Assembly: GCA_020252865.1 (NCBI GenBank)
Contig: JADCCH010000361.1
Span: forward strand, 1-13,788
Direction: 5' to 3'
Source: Methylobacterium sp.
GTDB lineage: Bacteria > Pseudomonadota > Alphaproteobacteria > Rhizobiales > Beijerinckiaceae
Length of the DNA: 13,788 bases
Below are positions 1-7,825 of the stretch, in pieces. The number at the start of each line of letters is the position of its first letter. Position 1 is the stretch's first letter. The position numbers and the translations under genes were made by a program. The notes under the pieces were generated by a model that ran no database searches, was not told the DNA's origin, and saw only the letters and a list, made by a program, of their open reading frames with translations.

Positions 1-478
1 CGGCCTTCTGCCACGCCTGAAGGCCGCCATCGAGGATGGCGATCGAGGCATGGCCCATAGCCTTGAAGGTCCAGTAGACGCGCGCCGCCGAGCCGAAACT
101 CGTGGCATCGCTGCCCTCGTGGACAATCACGACATCGCTCTCTTTCGCGACACCGAGATTCCCGGCCAGAACCTCGAACTGCGCCGGCTCAGGCAGATAG
201 AGGGAAACATTGTTGCGCGGCAGGCGCCAGGAGGCATGCGCGTAATCCGCATGCACCGCGCCGGGAATGTGCCCCGCAAGATAGGTCGCACGTCCCTGTT
301 CCTTCGTTTCGCCGGAGCGAATATCGACAATGACAAGATTGGGCTGGCCGAGCCGGGCCTTCAGGCCGGAGGCGTCGATCAGCCCGCGCAGGGGCTCCGC
401 GGCATGCGCGAGGGTCGCGAGCACGCCCAGAGACAGGGCGGCGAGGGGGAAGGACAGGCGACGGAGGAGGGCAGGCAT
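1..478 (-). CDS. Periplasmic rhodanese / sulfurtransferase (SseA-like), N-terminal part only
   Basis: My own reverse-strand translation starts at the ATG at 476-478 and stays open to the window edge, giving 159 codons. Residues 1-26 look like a signal peptide: arginines, a Leu/Ala-rich core, then an A-H-A cleavage site. Residues 30-155 read as the first, non-catalytic domain of a tandem rhodanese: IVDIRSGE, YLAGHIPGAVHADY, VVIVHEG and AILDGGLQAW are typical family blocks. The usual active-site Cys sits in the second domain, which would lie beyond the left edge. Enzymes of this family move sulfane sulfur from thiosulfate or 3-mercaptopyruvate to a thiophilic acceptor. The signal peptide puts this one in the periplasm. 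A GGAGAG ribosome binding site precedes the ATG. The gene is divergent from a DecR-like regulator, which may control it. The family call is strong; the exact substrate is unknown. Confidence 0.85.
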   Translation of the reverse strand, partial: MPALLRRLSFPLAALSLGVLATLAHAAEPLRGLIDASGLKARLGQPNLVIVDIRSGETKEQGRATYLAGHIPGAVHADYAHASWRLPRNNVSLYLPEPAQFEVLAGNLGVAKESDVVIVHEGSDATSFGSAARVYWTFKAMGHASIAILDGGLQAWQKA

Positions 479-504
479 TCTTCTCTCCAGCAAATTGGGC
501 CCTT

Positions 505-533
505 GTCCTAGAATTTTCTTCTGCTATTGACAA
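505..533 (-). promoter_or_regulatory. Candidate sigma70-type promoter for the rhodanese gene
   Basis: On the minus strand there is TTGTCA (plus-strand 528-533), a 17-base spacer and TAGGAC (505-510). This would start transcription about 20 bases before the rhodanese ATG, just leaving room for its GGAGAG site. The -35 is good and the -10 is weak, so this is inference from spacing and position. Confidence 0.35.
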
Positions 534-549
534 TGATGTGGCAAGAAAA
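514..549. promoter_or_regulatory. Candidate operator between the rhodanese and the Lrp/AsnC regulator
   Basis: The divergent intergenic region holds a small palindrome, ATTG-A-CAAT at 526-534. It is flanked by a wider inverted pair, TTTTCTT at 514-520 and AAGAAAA at 543-549, with nearly the same centre. Lrp/AsnC proteins commonly bind AT-rich palindromes in their own promoter regions. This site overlaps the proposed rhodanese -35. It fits autoregulation plus control of the neighbour but is not demonstrated. Confidence 0.3.
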
Positions 550-615
550 AGGGAAATTGTTCTGCTACGTTAAATCGGGGCGGAGCGGACTTCCGATACG
601 GCCAGGAGATCGACA

Positions 616-1107
616 ATGGATTCCTTCGACCGCGCGATCCTCGGGATTCTCCAGCAGGATTCCTCTCTGCCCTTGAACGAGATCGCAAATCGCGTCGGAC
701 TTTCTCCCACCCCCTGCTGGAACCGCATCCGCAAGATGGAGGAACTCGGGATCATCACGGGGCGGGTCGCCTTGCTGGATGCCGCGCAACTCGGGCTTGG
801 CGTCACCGTTTTCGTTTCCATCGAGACGAGCGACCATTCGGAAGGCTGGCTCTCGCGCTTTGCCGCTGCGATCACGACCATGCCGGAGGTGGTCGATGTC
901 TACCGGATGTCGGGGGATGTCGATTACATGCTGCGGGTTGTCGTGCCGGGCATCGATGCCTATGACGGCTTCTATCGCCGCCTCATCAAGGCGGTCCCTC
1001 TGAAGAACGTCACCTCGCGCTTCGCGATGGAGAAGGTGAAGGCGACGACCGCGCTGCCGCTCGACGATTCGCCGGTCTTCAGATCGCGCAAGAAGGTGCA
1101 GAAATAA
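616..1107 (+). CDS. Lrp/AsnC-family transcriptional regulator, DecR/YbaO-like
   Basis: This is a 163-residue protein of normal Lrp/AsnC length. Residues 1-60 form the AsnC-type helix-turn-helix, with the recognition region VGLSPTPCWNRI. Residues about 62-150 form the ligand-binding RAM domain, with MPEVVDVYRMSGDVDYMLRV at its core and SRFAMEKVK near the end. TPCW, VALLD, the YRMSGDVDY block and FAMEKVKATTALPL closely match my memory of E. coli DecR (YbaO), an activator of cysteine detoxification. Cysteine or another sulfur compound is therefore a reasonable inducer guess. AGGAG at 604-608 lies 7 bases before the ATG and fixes the start. It is transcribed away from the rhodanese gene, the most obvious target, and ends 20 bases from the convergent marC. 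Family assignment is very secure; the ligand is inference. Confidence 0.93.
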   Translation: MDSFDRAILGILQQDSSLPLNEIANRVGLSPTPCWNRIRKMEELGIITGRVALLDAAQLGLGVTVFVSIETSDHSEGWLSRFAAAITTMPEVVDVYRMSGDVDYMLRVVVPGIDAYDGFYRRLIKAVPLKNVTSRFAMEKVKATTALPLDDSPVFRSRKKVQK

Positions 1108-1111
1108 GGCC

Positions 1112-1129
1112 AGGGTCAGGCCTGACCCT
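1112..1129. terminator. Perfect 18 bp palindrome between convergent genes, possible bidirectional terminator
   Basis: AGGGTCAGG (1112-1120) is followed directly by its reverse complement CCTGACCCT (1121-1129). It sits just after the regulator stop (1105-1107) and overlaps the marC stop codon on the other strand. The position suits a shared transcription stop, but no T-rich tail follows on either side and the arms leave no loop. It could instead be a protein-binding site. Confidence 0.4.
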
Positions 1130-1778
1130 ATCCCTGCGCCATCACGGCCTTCACGCCGTCAATCACGAACTGCACGGCCAGTGCCGCGAGGATCACGCCG
1201 AGCAGGCGCGTGAGCACGAGATTGCCGGTGACACCGAGCAGCTTCGACAGCCTTTCCGAGACAAGGAAGGTCAGGAGGCAGGCGAGGCTGACAATGGCGA
1301 TCACCAGAATCAGGGCCGCGAGCTTCGCCGCATCGCCCTGCGCGGCACCCGCCGTCAGCATGGTCGCGGTGATCGTGCCCGGCCCTGCCATCAGCGGGAT
1401 CGCCAGCGGAAAGGCCGCGACATTGCGGATATGGTCGAGATTGATCGCGGTTGTCGCGACATTCGTCTTTCGCTGGGTCCGAAGCTCGAAGATCATCTCG
1501 AAGGAGATCCAGAACAGCAGCAACCCGCCGGCGATGCGGAAGGCGGGCACGCCAATGCCGAGCGCCCGCAGCACCGGCTGCCCGAAAAACGCGAAGCCCG
1601 CCATGATGCCAGCGGCAATCAGAGTTGCACGGATCGCAACGGAACGCCGTTCCGCCGAGGTCATGCCGAGCGTCAGCGAGAGAAAGATCGGCGCGAGGCC
1701 CGGCGGGTCCACCGTCACCATCAATGTGGTGAGCGCCGAGAGGAAATACTCCACAAGACCGGCGAGCGACGGGGACAT
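1128..1778 (-). CDS. MarC-family integral membrane protein
   Basis: The protein has 216 residues, the usual MarC (UPF0056) size, with about six hydrophobic segments: roughly residues 7-30, 45-65, 70-95, 120-142, 152-172 and 188-210. Family signatures are visible: TVDPPGLAPIFLSLT near residue 22, FRIAGGLLLFWISFEMI around 80-97, and FPLAIPLMAGPGTI around 122-136. MarC was once linked to multiple antibiotic resistance, but that role was withdrawn and the function remains unknown. It is expected in the inner membrane. The ATG at 1776-1778 has an AGAGG ribosome binding site about 8 bases upstream. The gene converges on the DecR-like regulator and is divergent from the HD-GYP gene, so it seems to be transcribed alone. 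Confidence 0.92.
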   Translation of the reverse strand: MSPSLAGLVEYFLSALTTLMVTVDPPGLAPIFLSLTLGMTSAERRSVAIRATLIAAGIMAGFAFFGQPVLRALGIGVPAFRIAGGLLLFWISFEMIFELRTQRKTNVATTAINLDHIRNVAAFPLAIPLMAGPGTITATMLTAGAAQGDAAKLAALILVIAIVSLACLLTFLVSERLSKLLGVTGNLVLTRLLGVILAALAVQFVIDGVKAVMAQG

Positions 1779-2060
1779 GCAGGGACCTCTTTCGCGGCGA
1801 AGCTTCGACGCGCCGCCGAGCTTTCGGGGATGCGATGCGGTTTGTCAAAGCCGGGGAAGGGGGGGGGGCGGCGAGACTCCAAACCAAGGGCTGTCCCGAT
1901 CGCGGTTCCAGCGCGAAAGGTCAGCGCTTTGCAGGGCGGGCACAAAAGCTCGTGGAGGTTGGCTTTTCGTAAAAAACGACCAAGTTTAACAGTATCGTTT
2001 TGCGAATTGTTTAATTCTGCATGCGAGAGTTTTGTTTGGGTTCCATTTTGGAAATTGTGC
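1779..2060. other. 282 bp divergent intergenic region between marC and the HD-GYP gene
   Basis: No convincing gene lies here. The marC-proximal part is GC-rich and contains a run of nine G (1860-1868). From about 1965 the composition becomes clearly AT-rich, unlike the neighbouring genes, which marks the likely promoter zone. The open frame that crosses this stretch and runs antisense through marC into the HD-GYP gene is most likely a by-product of GC-rich codon use. Confidence 0.6.
1986..2015 (+). promoter_or_regulatory. Candidate promoter for the HD-GYP gene
   Basis: TTAACA (1986-1991), an 18-base spacer and TTTAAT (2010-2015) resemble a sigma70 promoter within the only AT-rich block upstream of the gene. 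The leader would be about 40 bases. Both boxes depart from consensus, so this is tentative. Confidence 0.25.
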
Positions 2061-3146
2061 GTGCGCCTGCTCCGCGATTCGATCCTGCTTGTCCATTTTG
2101 CCGCGAAGCCGCAGCAGGGCCTGCTGGCTGTGCTTGAGGAGCGCTATCTCGTCAAAACCCTCACGCTCGACGATTATGAGAATGGCGCGGCCGGGAGCCC
2201 GAAGCTCGTCGTGCTGGACGTGCCGCTCGAGAACGAGGTGCATGTGCTGCGCCTGCGCGAGGCACTGAACAAATTCTCGCCGCGCGTGGCGCGGCGCGTT
2301 TTTGTCATCGATGACAACCGGCGCATCCTGATGGCCCGCGCCACAGCCTGCGGCGCCGAGGCCGTGCTGTCGCGGCCCCTTCGCCGGGATGTCGTCCATG
2401 CCACGATCGATCAGATCCTGCACGAGCAGTCGATGGCCGGCTCTCGTGATGCGGGCCGGTTTGCGCTCGATGCCGGCGTCTCGGCGCTGGAGAACATCCT
2501 CCGTTTCGCAACCTCAAGCTTTGAGCTGACGCAGGACGAGCTTTACGCACATGGTGATCAGATCATAGACGCCATTGTTGACATCGGCCTTGGGGATTGG
2601 GTCGAACTCGTGGCGAAGCACCATAGCCAGACCTTCCGGCATTCCCTGCTGGTCACGGGCGTGGCGGTGGGGTTTGGCCATCTCCTCGGCGTCGGCCACC
2701 GGGATCTGCGCCGGCTGGCGCTCGGCAGCCTGCTGCATGATGTCGGCAAGGCCGAAATCCCGGTGAGCATCCTCGAGAAGCCCTCCGCGCTCACGCCGGA
2801 TGAGATGGAGGCCATGCGTCATCATCCCGAATTCGGGCGGGACATCCTGAGGCGCAAGGGCGGCTTCTCCGCCGAGATGATCGATGTCGTGGGACAGCAC
2901 CACGAGTTGCTGGATGGGTCGGGCTATCCCGATGGCCTTGCCGGACACCAGATCTCCGATCTCGTGCGCGCGGTGACGATCTGCGACATCTTCGCGGCGC
3001 TGATCGAGGAGCGCTCCTACAAGAGACGCCTCGACGCTGGCGAGGCCTACGACATCATGAGCGGCATGAAAGGCAAGCTCGATCCGGCGCTCATGAAGGA
3101 ATTCGCGCATGTCATCATGCGCACGCCGCTGGCCATCAGCGCCTGA
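2061..3146 (+). CDS. HD-GYP domain phosphodiesterase with degenerate receiver-like N-terminus
   Basis: Starting at GTG 2061 gives 361 residues. GGAAA at 2050-2054 lies 6 bases upstream and there is no in-frame ATG before the conserved region, so GTG is preferred. Residues 6-120 look like a worn receiver domain: LVVLDVPL with Asp53, a VFVIDD strand, and SRPL (Arg105-Pro106) where receivers normally have Lys-Pro. The acidic pair expected at the start is missing. Residues about 185-355 are an HD-GYP domain with apparently complete metal ligands: His194, HDVGK at 226-230, His255, HHE at 280-282, DGSGYP at 285-290 and Asp309. HD-GYP enzymes hydrolyse cyclic-di-GMP, so this is probably a cytoplasmic signalling enzyme affecting motility or biofilm. 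Its trigger is unlikely to be normal phosphotransfer. It lies 102 bases before gyrA. Confidence 0.88.
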   Translation: MRLLRDSILLVHFAAKPQQGLLAVLEERYLVKTLTLDDYENGAAGSPKLVVLDVPLENEVHVLRLREALNKFSPRVARRVFVIDDNRRILMARATACGAEAVLSRPLRRDVVHATIDQILHEQSMAGSRDAGRFALDAGVSALENILRFATSSFELTQDELYAHGDQIIDAIVDIGLGDWVELVAKHHSQTFRHSLLVTGVAVGFGHLLGVGHRDLRRLALGSLLHDVGKAEIPVSILEKPSALTPDEMEAMRHHPEFGRDILRRKGGFSAEMIDVVGQHHELLDGSGYPDGLAGHQISDLVRAVTICDIFAALIEERSYKRRLDAGEAYDIMSGMKGKLDPALMKEFAHVIMRTPLAISA

Positions 3147-3248
3147 ATTTTCCCCACCCCGCATTCGCCTTCCCGGTTGGAATCAAATAGACACGAGGTT
3201 GCGTTCGCGCGCGTGCTCGCGCGATCGGCAATCGAAAGGTGTCGAAAC

Positions 3249-6008
3249 GTGGCAGACGAGAACAAGGAAGGCGTGGCGCCCGGCGCTCCCGGTGGGGATG
3301 GCTCGGAAATCCGGCCGATCTCCATCACCGAGGAGATGAAGCGCTCCTACCTCGATTACGCGATGAGCGTGATCGTCTCCCGCGCGTTGCCGGATGTGCG
3401 CGACGGGTTCAAGCCCGTGCACCGACGCATCCTGTGGTCGATGCACGAGAACGGCTACCGGCCCGAGAAGAAATACGTGAAGAGCGCGAACATCGTCGGC
3501 GCCGTGATGGGTCAGTACCATCCGCATGGCGACCAGGCGATCTACGACGCGCTTGTGCGCATGGCGCAATCCTTCTCCATGCGGCTGATGCTGGTGGACG
3601 GGCAGGGAAATTTCGGCTCGGTCGATGGCGATCCGCCGGCGGCGATGCGCTACACCGAAAGCCGGCTTGCGCAGGCCGCCATGCCACTTCTCGAGGATAT
3701 CGAGGAGGATACGGTTGATTTCCAGCCGAATTACGATGATTCCCGGCAGGAGCCGGTGGTTCTGCCGGCCCGCTTCCCCAATGTGCTGGTCAACGGCGCG
3801 GGCGGCATCGCGGTCGGCATGGCGACGAACATCCCGCCGCATAATCTCGGCGAGGTCATCAACGCCACGCTCGCCTATCTCGAAGATCCGTCGGTCACGA
3901 TCGACGACCTGATGCAGTTCATTCCGGGACCGGATTTCCCCACCGGCGCGCTCATTCTCGGGCGTGGCGGCATCCGCTCGGCCTATCATACGGGCCGCGG
4001 CTCGGTGATCATGCGCGCCCGCGCGACCATCGAGGAGATCCGCAAGGATCGCGAGGCGATCATCGTCACGGAAATTCCCTATCAGGTGAACAAGGCGATG
4101 CTGGTGGAGCGCATCGCCGATCTCGTGCGCGAGAAGAAGGTCGAAGGCATTGCCGACCTGCGCGACGAGAGCGACCGCCACGGCATGCGCGTGGTGATCG
4201 AGCTCAAGCGTGACGCCGTGGGCGACGTGGTGCTGAACCAGCTCTACCGCCACACCCCCATGCAATCCACCTTCGGCTGCAACATGGTGGCCCTGAACGG
4301 GGGACGCCCTGAAACCCTGAATCTCAAGGATTTCATCCAGGCCTTCGTCGATTTCCGGATCGAGGTCATCTACCGGCGCACGCGCTTCCGCCTCAACAAG
4401 TCGCGCGACCGGGCGCATGTGTTGGTGGGCCTCGCGATTGCCGTGGCCAATATCGACGAGGTGATTGCCACCATCCGCAACTCGGCCAATGCCGAATCCG
4501 CGCGCGAATCCCTGATGAGCCGCCACTGGCCGGCGATGGATGTCGCCTCGCTCATCGCGCTGATCGACGATCCGCGCCATGCGCTGCAGGCTGACGGCAC
4601 CTATCGTCTCTCGGAAAGGCAGGCGCAGGCGATCCTCGATCTCCGCCTCCAGCGCCTCACGGCGCTGGGCCGCGATGAAATCGGCGATGAACTCGAGAAG
4701 ATCGCGGGGGAAATCCGTGAATTCCTTGACATTCTCTCCTCGCGTGCCCGCATCCAGGCGATCATCCGCGACGAACTCACGACCATCCGTGATGCGCATG
4801 CCAACCCGCGCATGACCGAGATCATCGAAGCGGAAAGCGATTTCGAGGACGAGGACCTCATCGCGCGGGAGGACATGGTCGTCACGGTCTCCCATGCCGG
4901 CTACATCAAGCGCGTGCCGCTCTCGACCTACCGGGCGCAGCGCCGCGGCGGCAAGGGCCGTTCGGGCATGCAGACCCGCGACGAGGATTTCGTCACGCGC
5001 CTCTTCGTGGCCAACACGCATATCCCGCTGCTGTTCTTCTCCTCGCGCGGGCAGGTCTACAAGTCGAAGGTCTGGCGGCTGCCGATCGCGCCGCCGAACG
5101 GGCGCGGCAAATCGCTGAAGAACTTCCTGCCGCTCGCCGAGGACGAGCGCATCACCACCGTGATGCCGCTGCCGGAGGACGAGGCCGCCTGGGAGACGCT
5201 GGACGTGATGTTCGCGACCGAGAGCGGCAATGTCCGCCGCAACAAGCTCTCGGACTTCGTGCAGGTCAATCGCAACGGCAAGATCGCGATGAAGCTCGAC
5301 GAGGGCGATTCCATCGTCGATGTCGCCACCTGTTCGGAAACGGACAACGTGCTGCTCACCACGGCACTCGGCCAGTGCATCCGCTTCTCGGTGGATGAAG
5401 TGCGCGTCTTCAAGGGGCGCGATTCCACCGGCGTGCGGGGCATCAACCTGGCGGCGAGGGATCGTGTGATCTCGCTCACCATCCTGCGCCATTTGGATGC
5501 GAGCGCCGAGGAGCGCGTGGCCTATCTCAAGATGCGCCGCGCCCTTTCCGGCGAAGGAATTTCGGCCGGCGAGCCAGAGGAAGGCACTGCCGATGCCGAG
5601 GAGGCCCTGGCCGAGGCCGCGATCTCGCCCGAGCGCTATGCCGAGATGGGTGCCGCCGAGCAATTCGTGCTCACCATCTCCGAAAACGGTTATGGCAAAC
5701 GAACTTCGTCGTTCGAATACCGAATCACGGGGCGCGGCGGCAAAGGCATCGTCGCCATGGCCGTCAATGATCGCAACGGCAACCTGGTGGCCTCCTTCCC
5801 GGTGGAGGAGAGCGACCAGATCATGCTCGTTTCGGATGGCGGCCAGCTCATCCGCTGCCCGGTCCACGGCATTCGCGTGGCGGGTCGTGGCACGCAGGGC
5901 GTGATCGTGATGGATGCCCGCGAAGGCGAGCGCGTCGTCTCGGTCGAGCGCGTCAGCGAAAGCGAGGGCGGCGACGAGGAAGAGGGCGAAGAGGGCGGCG
6001 AGGGGTAA
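3249..6008 (+). CDS. gyrA: DNA gyrase subunit A
   Basis: GyrA is the DNA-cutting subunit of gyrase; with GyrB it introduces negative supercoils using ATP. I start at GTG 3249, where AAAGG lies about 9 bases upstream. The TTG at 3177 would add 24 non-conserved residues. This gives 919 residues. The breakage-reunion domain is intact: catalytic Tyr135 in AAMRYTE, and [15 protein letters not shown] near 45-60. The GyrA box QRRGGKG at 564-570 separates it from ParC, and [10 protein letters not shown] occurs late in the C-terminal wrapping domain. An acidic tail ends the protein. Two oddities: Gln96 stands where E. coli has Ser83, the main quinolone site, while Asp100 (E. coli Asp87) is kept. Phe54 replaces the usual Leu of DGLKPVHRR. 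The leader contains a short CGCGCG hairpin (3206-3223). The gene converges on ppk2 with only 6 bases between stops. Confidence 0.98.
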   Translation: MADENKEGVAPGAPGGDGSEIRPISITEEMKRSYLDYAMSVIVSRALPDVRDGFKPVHRRILWSMHENGYRPEKKYVKSANIVGAVMGQYHPHGDQAIYDALVRMAQSFSMRLMLVDGQGNFGSVDGDPPAAMRYTESRLAQAAMPLLEDIEEDTVDFQPNYDDSRQEPVVLPARFPNVLVNGAGGIAVGMATNIPPHNLGEVINATLAYLEDPSVTIDDLMQFIPGPDFPTGALILGRGGIRSAYHTGRGSVIMRARATIEEIRKDREAIIVTEIPYQVNKAMLVERIADLVREKKVEGIADLRDESDRHGMRVVIELKRDAVGDVVLNQLYRHTPMQSTFGCNMVALNGGRPETLNLKDFIQAFVDFRIEVIYRRTRFRLNKSRDRAHVLVGLAIAVANIDEVIATIRNSANAESARESLMSRHWPAMDVASLIALIDDPRHALQADGTYRLSERQAQAILDLRLQRLTALGRDEIGDELEKIAGEIREFLDILSSRARIQAIIRDELTTIRDAHANPRMTEIIEAESDFEDEDLIAREDMVVTVSHAGYIKRVPLSTYRAQRRGGKGRSGMQTRDEDFVTRLFVANTHIPLLFFSSRGQVYKSKVWRLPIAPPNGRGKSLKNFLPLAEDERITTVMPLPEDEAAWETLDVMFATESGNVRRNKLSDFVQVNRNGKIAMKLDEGDSIVDVATCSETDNVLLTTALGQCIRFSVDEVRVFKGRDSTGVRGINLAARDRVISLTILRHLDASAEERVAYLKMRRALSGEGISAGEPEEGTADAEEALAEAAISPERYAEMGAAEQFVLTISENGYGKRTSSFEYRITGRGGKGIVAMAVNDRNGNLVASFPVEESDQIMLVSDGGQLIRCPVHGIRVAGRGTQGVIVMDAREGERVVSVERVSESEGGDEEEGEEGGEG

Positions 6009-6014
6009 TGCCCC

Positions 6015-6920
6015 TCAACTCGCCAGCAGCGCCTTTCGCGCCTCCGCGAGCTTGGCGGTCTCCTCCGGCGAGAGCTTCGGATATTCGAGGTTCAGGCTTT
6101 CGAGTTCCGCCACGATGGCCGCCATCACGGCGAGCCGCATGAACCATTTCCGGTCGGCCGGGATGACATACCACGGCGCGTGTTTCGCCGCGGTCGCGCC
6201 GATCGCGCTCTCATAGGCCGACATGTAGCTGGCCCAATGGGCGCGCTCGGCCACGTCGCGGGCGTTGAACTTCCAGTTCTTGGAGGGATCGTCGATGCGC
6301 GCGAGCTGGCGCGCCTTCTGTTCTTCCTTCGAGACATGGAGGAAGAGCTTGATGATCTTTGTGCCGCTCTGCGCGAGGTGCCGCTCGTGATCGGCGATGG
6401 CTTTCAGTCGCTCGGCCCAGAAATCCTTCGAGCCCGCCTCCGCCGCGAAGGGGTTTTCCGTTGGCAGGCGCTGGCCCTTGAGAAATTCCGGGTGCACGCG
6501 CACCACCAAAGCTTCCTCGTAATAGGAGCGGTTGTGGATGCCGATGCGCCCGCGCTCGGGCAGGGCGCGCGCGGTGCGCCAGAGGAAATCGTGATCGAGC
6601 TCCTCGGGCGAGGGTGCCTTGAACGAGAAGACCTGGCAGCCCTGCGGGTTCACGCCGGACATCACATGCTCGATGCTCGAATCCTTGCCTGCGGCGTCCA
6701 TGGCCTGGAGGATGATCAGCACTGACCACGTATCCGACGCATAGAGCCTTTCCTGCAATTCGCGCAGGCGCTCCTTGCCGAGTTCCAGAAGCGTCTTCGC
6801 CTCGTCCTTGGTCAGGTTCGCGCCACCCATATCATCCGGGGCATGCTGCGCCAGCGCGAAGCCCTTGCCCTTGCTGATGCGGAACGGGGCGACGAAGGCG
6901 GCGGCATCATCGAGGATCAT
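6015..6920 (-). CDS. ppk2: Polyphosphate kinase 2 family protein (polyphosphate:nucleotide phosphotransferase)
   Basis: Starting at the ATG at 6918-6920, preceded by a GGAG site, gives 301 residues, normal for single-domain PPK2. Walker A is MDAAGKDSS at 74-82. The Walker B/lid region is HNRSYYEEALVVRVH from 129. HVMSGVNPQG, HDFLWR, FLHVSKEEQ, NWKF and APWYVIPADRKW are all family blocks. PPK2 enzymes use polyphosphate to phosphorylate nucleotides, or the reverse, in the cytoplasm. The pattern recalls class III enzymes, which can act on AMP and ADP, but class cannot be settled by eye. The frame stays open far upstream, antisense to the HAD gene; that extension has no family similarity and is rejected. 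The promoter region is shared with the divergent HAD gene and contains the 18 bp repeats. Confidence 0.93.
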   Translation of the reverse strand: MILDDAAAFVAPFRISKGKGFALAQHAPDDMGGANLTKDEAKTLLELGKERLRELQERLYASDTWSVLIILQAMDAAGKDSSIEHVMSGVNPQGCQVFSFKAPSPEELDHDFLWRTARALPERGRIGIHNRSYYEEALVVRVHPEFLKGQRLPTENPFAAEAGSKDFWAERLKAIADHERHLAQSGTKIIKLFLHVSKEEQKARQLARIDDPSKNWKFNARDVAERAHWASYMSAYESAIGATAAKHAPWYVIPADRKWFMRLAVMAAIVAELESLNLEYPKLSPEETAKLAEARKALLAS

Positions 6921-6958
6921 CGGAAACTCCACCGGCCAGCGCCGCGTTCGGGCAACAT

Positions 6959-7030
6959 TTTCCCATGGTGCAAGTCTTTCCCATGGTGCAAGTCTTTCCC
7001 ATGGTGCATGTCTTTCCCATGGTGCATGTC
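6959..7030. repeat. Four tandem copies of an 18 bp unit containing CCATGG
   Basis: Units lie at 6959-6976, 6977-6994, 6995-7012 and 7013-7030, with no spacers. The unit is tttcccatggtgcaagtc in the first two copies and has one A-to-T change (catgtc) in the last two. Each copy contains the palindrome CCATGG. The array lies in the 168 bp divergent promoter region of ppk2 and the HAD gene, about 40 bases before the ppk2 start and 58 bases before the HAD start. The 18 bp period is not an exact number of helical turns. It may bind a regulator or be a slippage-prone minisatellite. Confidence 0.95.
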
Positions 7031-7088
7031 TGGCCCCGGCCTGCAAGGCAGGTTGTGCTGTCGGCCTCGCCGGGGCATAGGAACCGGC

Positions 7089-7751
7089 ATGGATTTCGGA
7101 ATTCTCTATGATTGCGACGGCACGCTGATCGACAGCGAGCACATTGCCGGCTCGGTCTGCGCGGAGGCGCTGACCGGCCTTGGCTGGCCCATCACGATGC
7201 GCGAGTTCAATGCGCGATTCAATGGCGTGCCCGCGGCGAAAACCTGGGAGATCCTGCGCGCGGAACTGCCATTCATGCTGCCCGAGGGTTTCAATGCGCG
7301 GGTCGATGCGGAAATCCACCGGCGGCATGATACCGAGCTTATGCTGATCCCCGATGTGGTGGAGACCATCCACGCCATCGCGGGCAAGCGGGCCGTGGCA
7401 TCCTCGACCGGCCTCACGCGCCTGAGGAAGAACTTGGAATTCACGGGTCTCGCGCCGCTTTTCGGCGATCACATCTATTCCGCGAGCCAGGTCGCGCGCG
7501 GCAAGCCGGCACCGGATGTCTTCCTGTTTGCCGCGAGCCAATTGGGCGTGGACCCCGCGCATGCCCTGGTGATCGAGGATTCGGTGGCGGGCGTCACGGC
7601 GGCCTTGCGCGCCGGCATGCGCGTCATCGGCTTTGCCGGCGCGAACCACGGCGCGGATGACCTCGCCGATCGCCTCGCTCAGGCCGGCGCGCTGACCGTG
7701 ATCGACCGCATGGCGGAACTCCCGTCGATCGTCGCGGATTTGCGAGCCTGA
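7089..7751 (+). CDS. HAD-superfamily hydrolase, subfamily IA (phosphoglycolate phosphatase / phosphoglucomutase-like)
   Basis: This 220-residue protein has all four HAD motifs: DCDGT at 8-12 (nucleophile Asp8, acid/base Asp10), Ser105/Ser106 in ASSTG, Lys139-Pro140 in GKPAPDVF, and IEDSVAG at 162-168 with Glu163-Asp164. The region between motifs I and II is a helical cap of the subfamily IA kind. Such enzymes remove phosphate from small sugar phosphates or phosphoglycolate in the cytoplasm. The layout resembles E. coli YieH, a 6-phosphogluconate phosphatase, but the substrate cannot be read from sequence. AGGA lies about 6 bases before the ATG. It is divergent from ppk2; a shared role in phosphate metabolism is possible but only inferred. 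Confidence 0.88.
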   Translation: MDFGILYDCDGTLIDSEHIAGSVCAEALTGLGWPITMREFNARFNGVPAAKTWEILRAELPFMLPEGFNARVDAEIHRRHDTELMLIPDVVETIHAIAGKRAVASSTGLTRLRKNLEFTGLAPLFGDHIYSASQVARGKPAPDVFLFAASQLGVDPAHALVIEDSVAGVTAALRAGMRVIGFAGANHGADDLADRLAQAGALTVIDRMAELPSIVADLRA

Positions 7752-7765
7752 AGCTTGCGGCGATT

Positions 7766-7784
7766 GCCTTTCCCCCGGAAGGGC
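7766..7784 (+). terminator. Possible terminator hairpin after the HAD gene
   Basis: GCCTTTCC (7766-7773), loop CCC and GGAAGGGC (7777-7784) form an 8 bp stem with one G-T pair, 14 bases after the HAD stop. No T-rich tail follows, so termination would be weak or factor-assisted. Confidence 0.35.
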
Positions 7785-7825
7785 GATACCTCGTGCCCGC
7801 AATGGAACGAGCGCCCGGGGCACAA

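Noticed and set aside
1860..1868. Run of nine G as a phase-variation tract
   Set aside because: It lies more than 190 bases from the HD-GYP start and about 80 bases upstream of marC, not within either coding frame nor in a recognisable promoter spacer, so no switching effect is evident.
1431..2060. 210-codon upstream extension of the HD-GYP frame
   Set aside because: It runs antisense through marC and across the intergenic region, with a charged sequence unlike any domain. The GTG at 2061 with GGAAA upstream is a better start.
3177..3248. TTG at 3177 as the gyrA start
   Set aside because: It adds 24 non-conserved residues and lacks a ribosome binding site. GTG 3249 has AAAGG upstream and matches the usual GyrA N-terminus.
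3183..5867. 894-codon minus-strand open frame opposite gyrA
   Set aside because: Fully antisense to gyrA and without recognisable domains; a by-product of gyrA codon use.
6959..7030. Tandem 18 bp units considered as a CRISPR array
   Set aside because: The units are contiguous with no unique spacers, far too short, and no cas genes are nearby.
6921..7823. N-terminal extension of ppk2 antisense to the HAD gene
   Set aside because: PPK2 similarity begins shortly after the ATG at 6918-6920, which has its own GGAG site. The extension crosses the 18 bp repeats and a real opposing gene.
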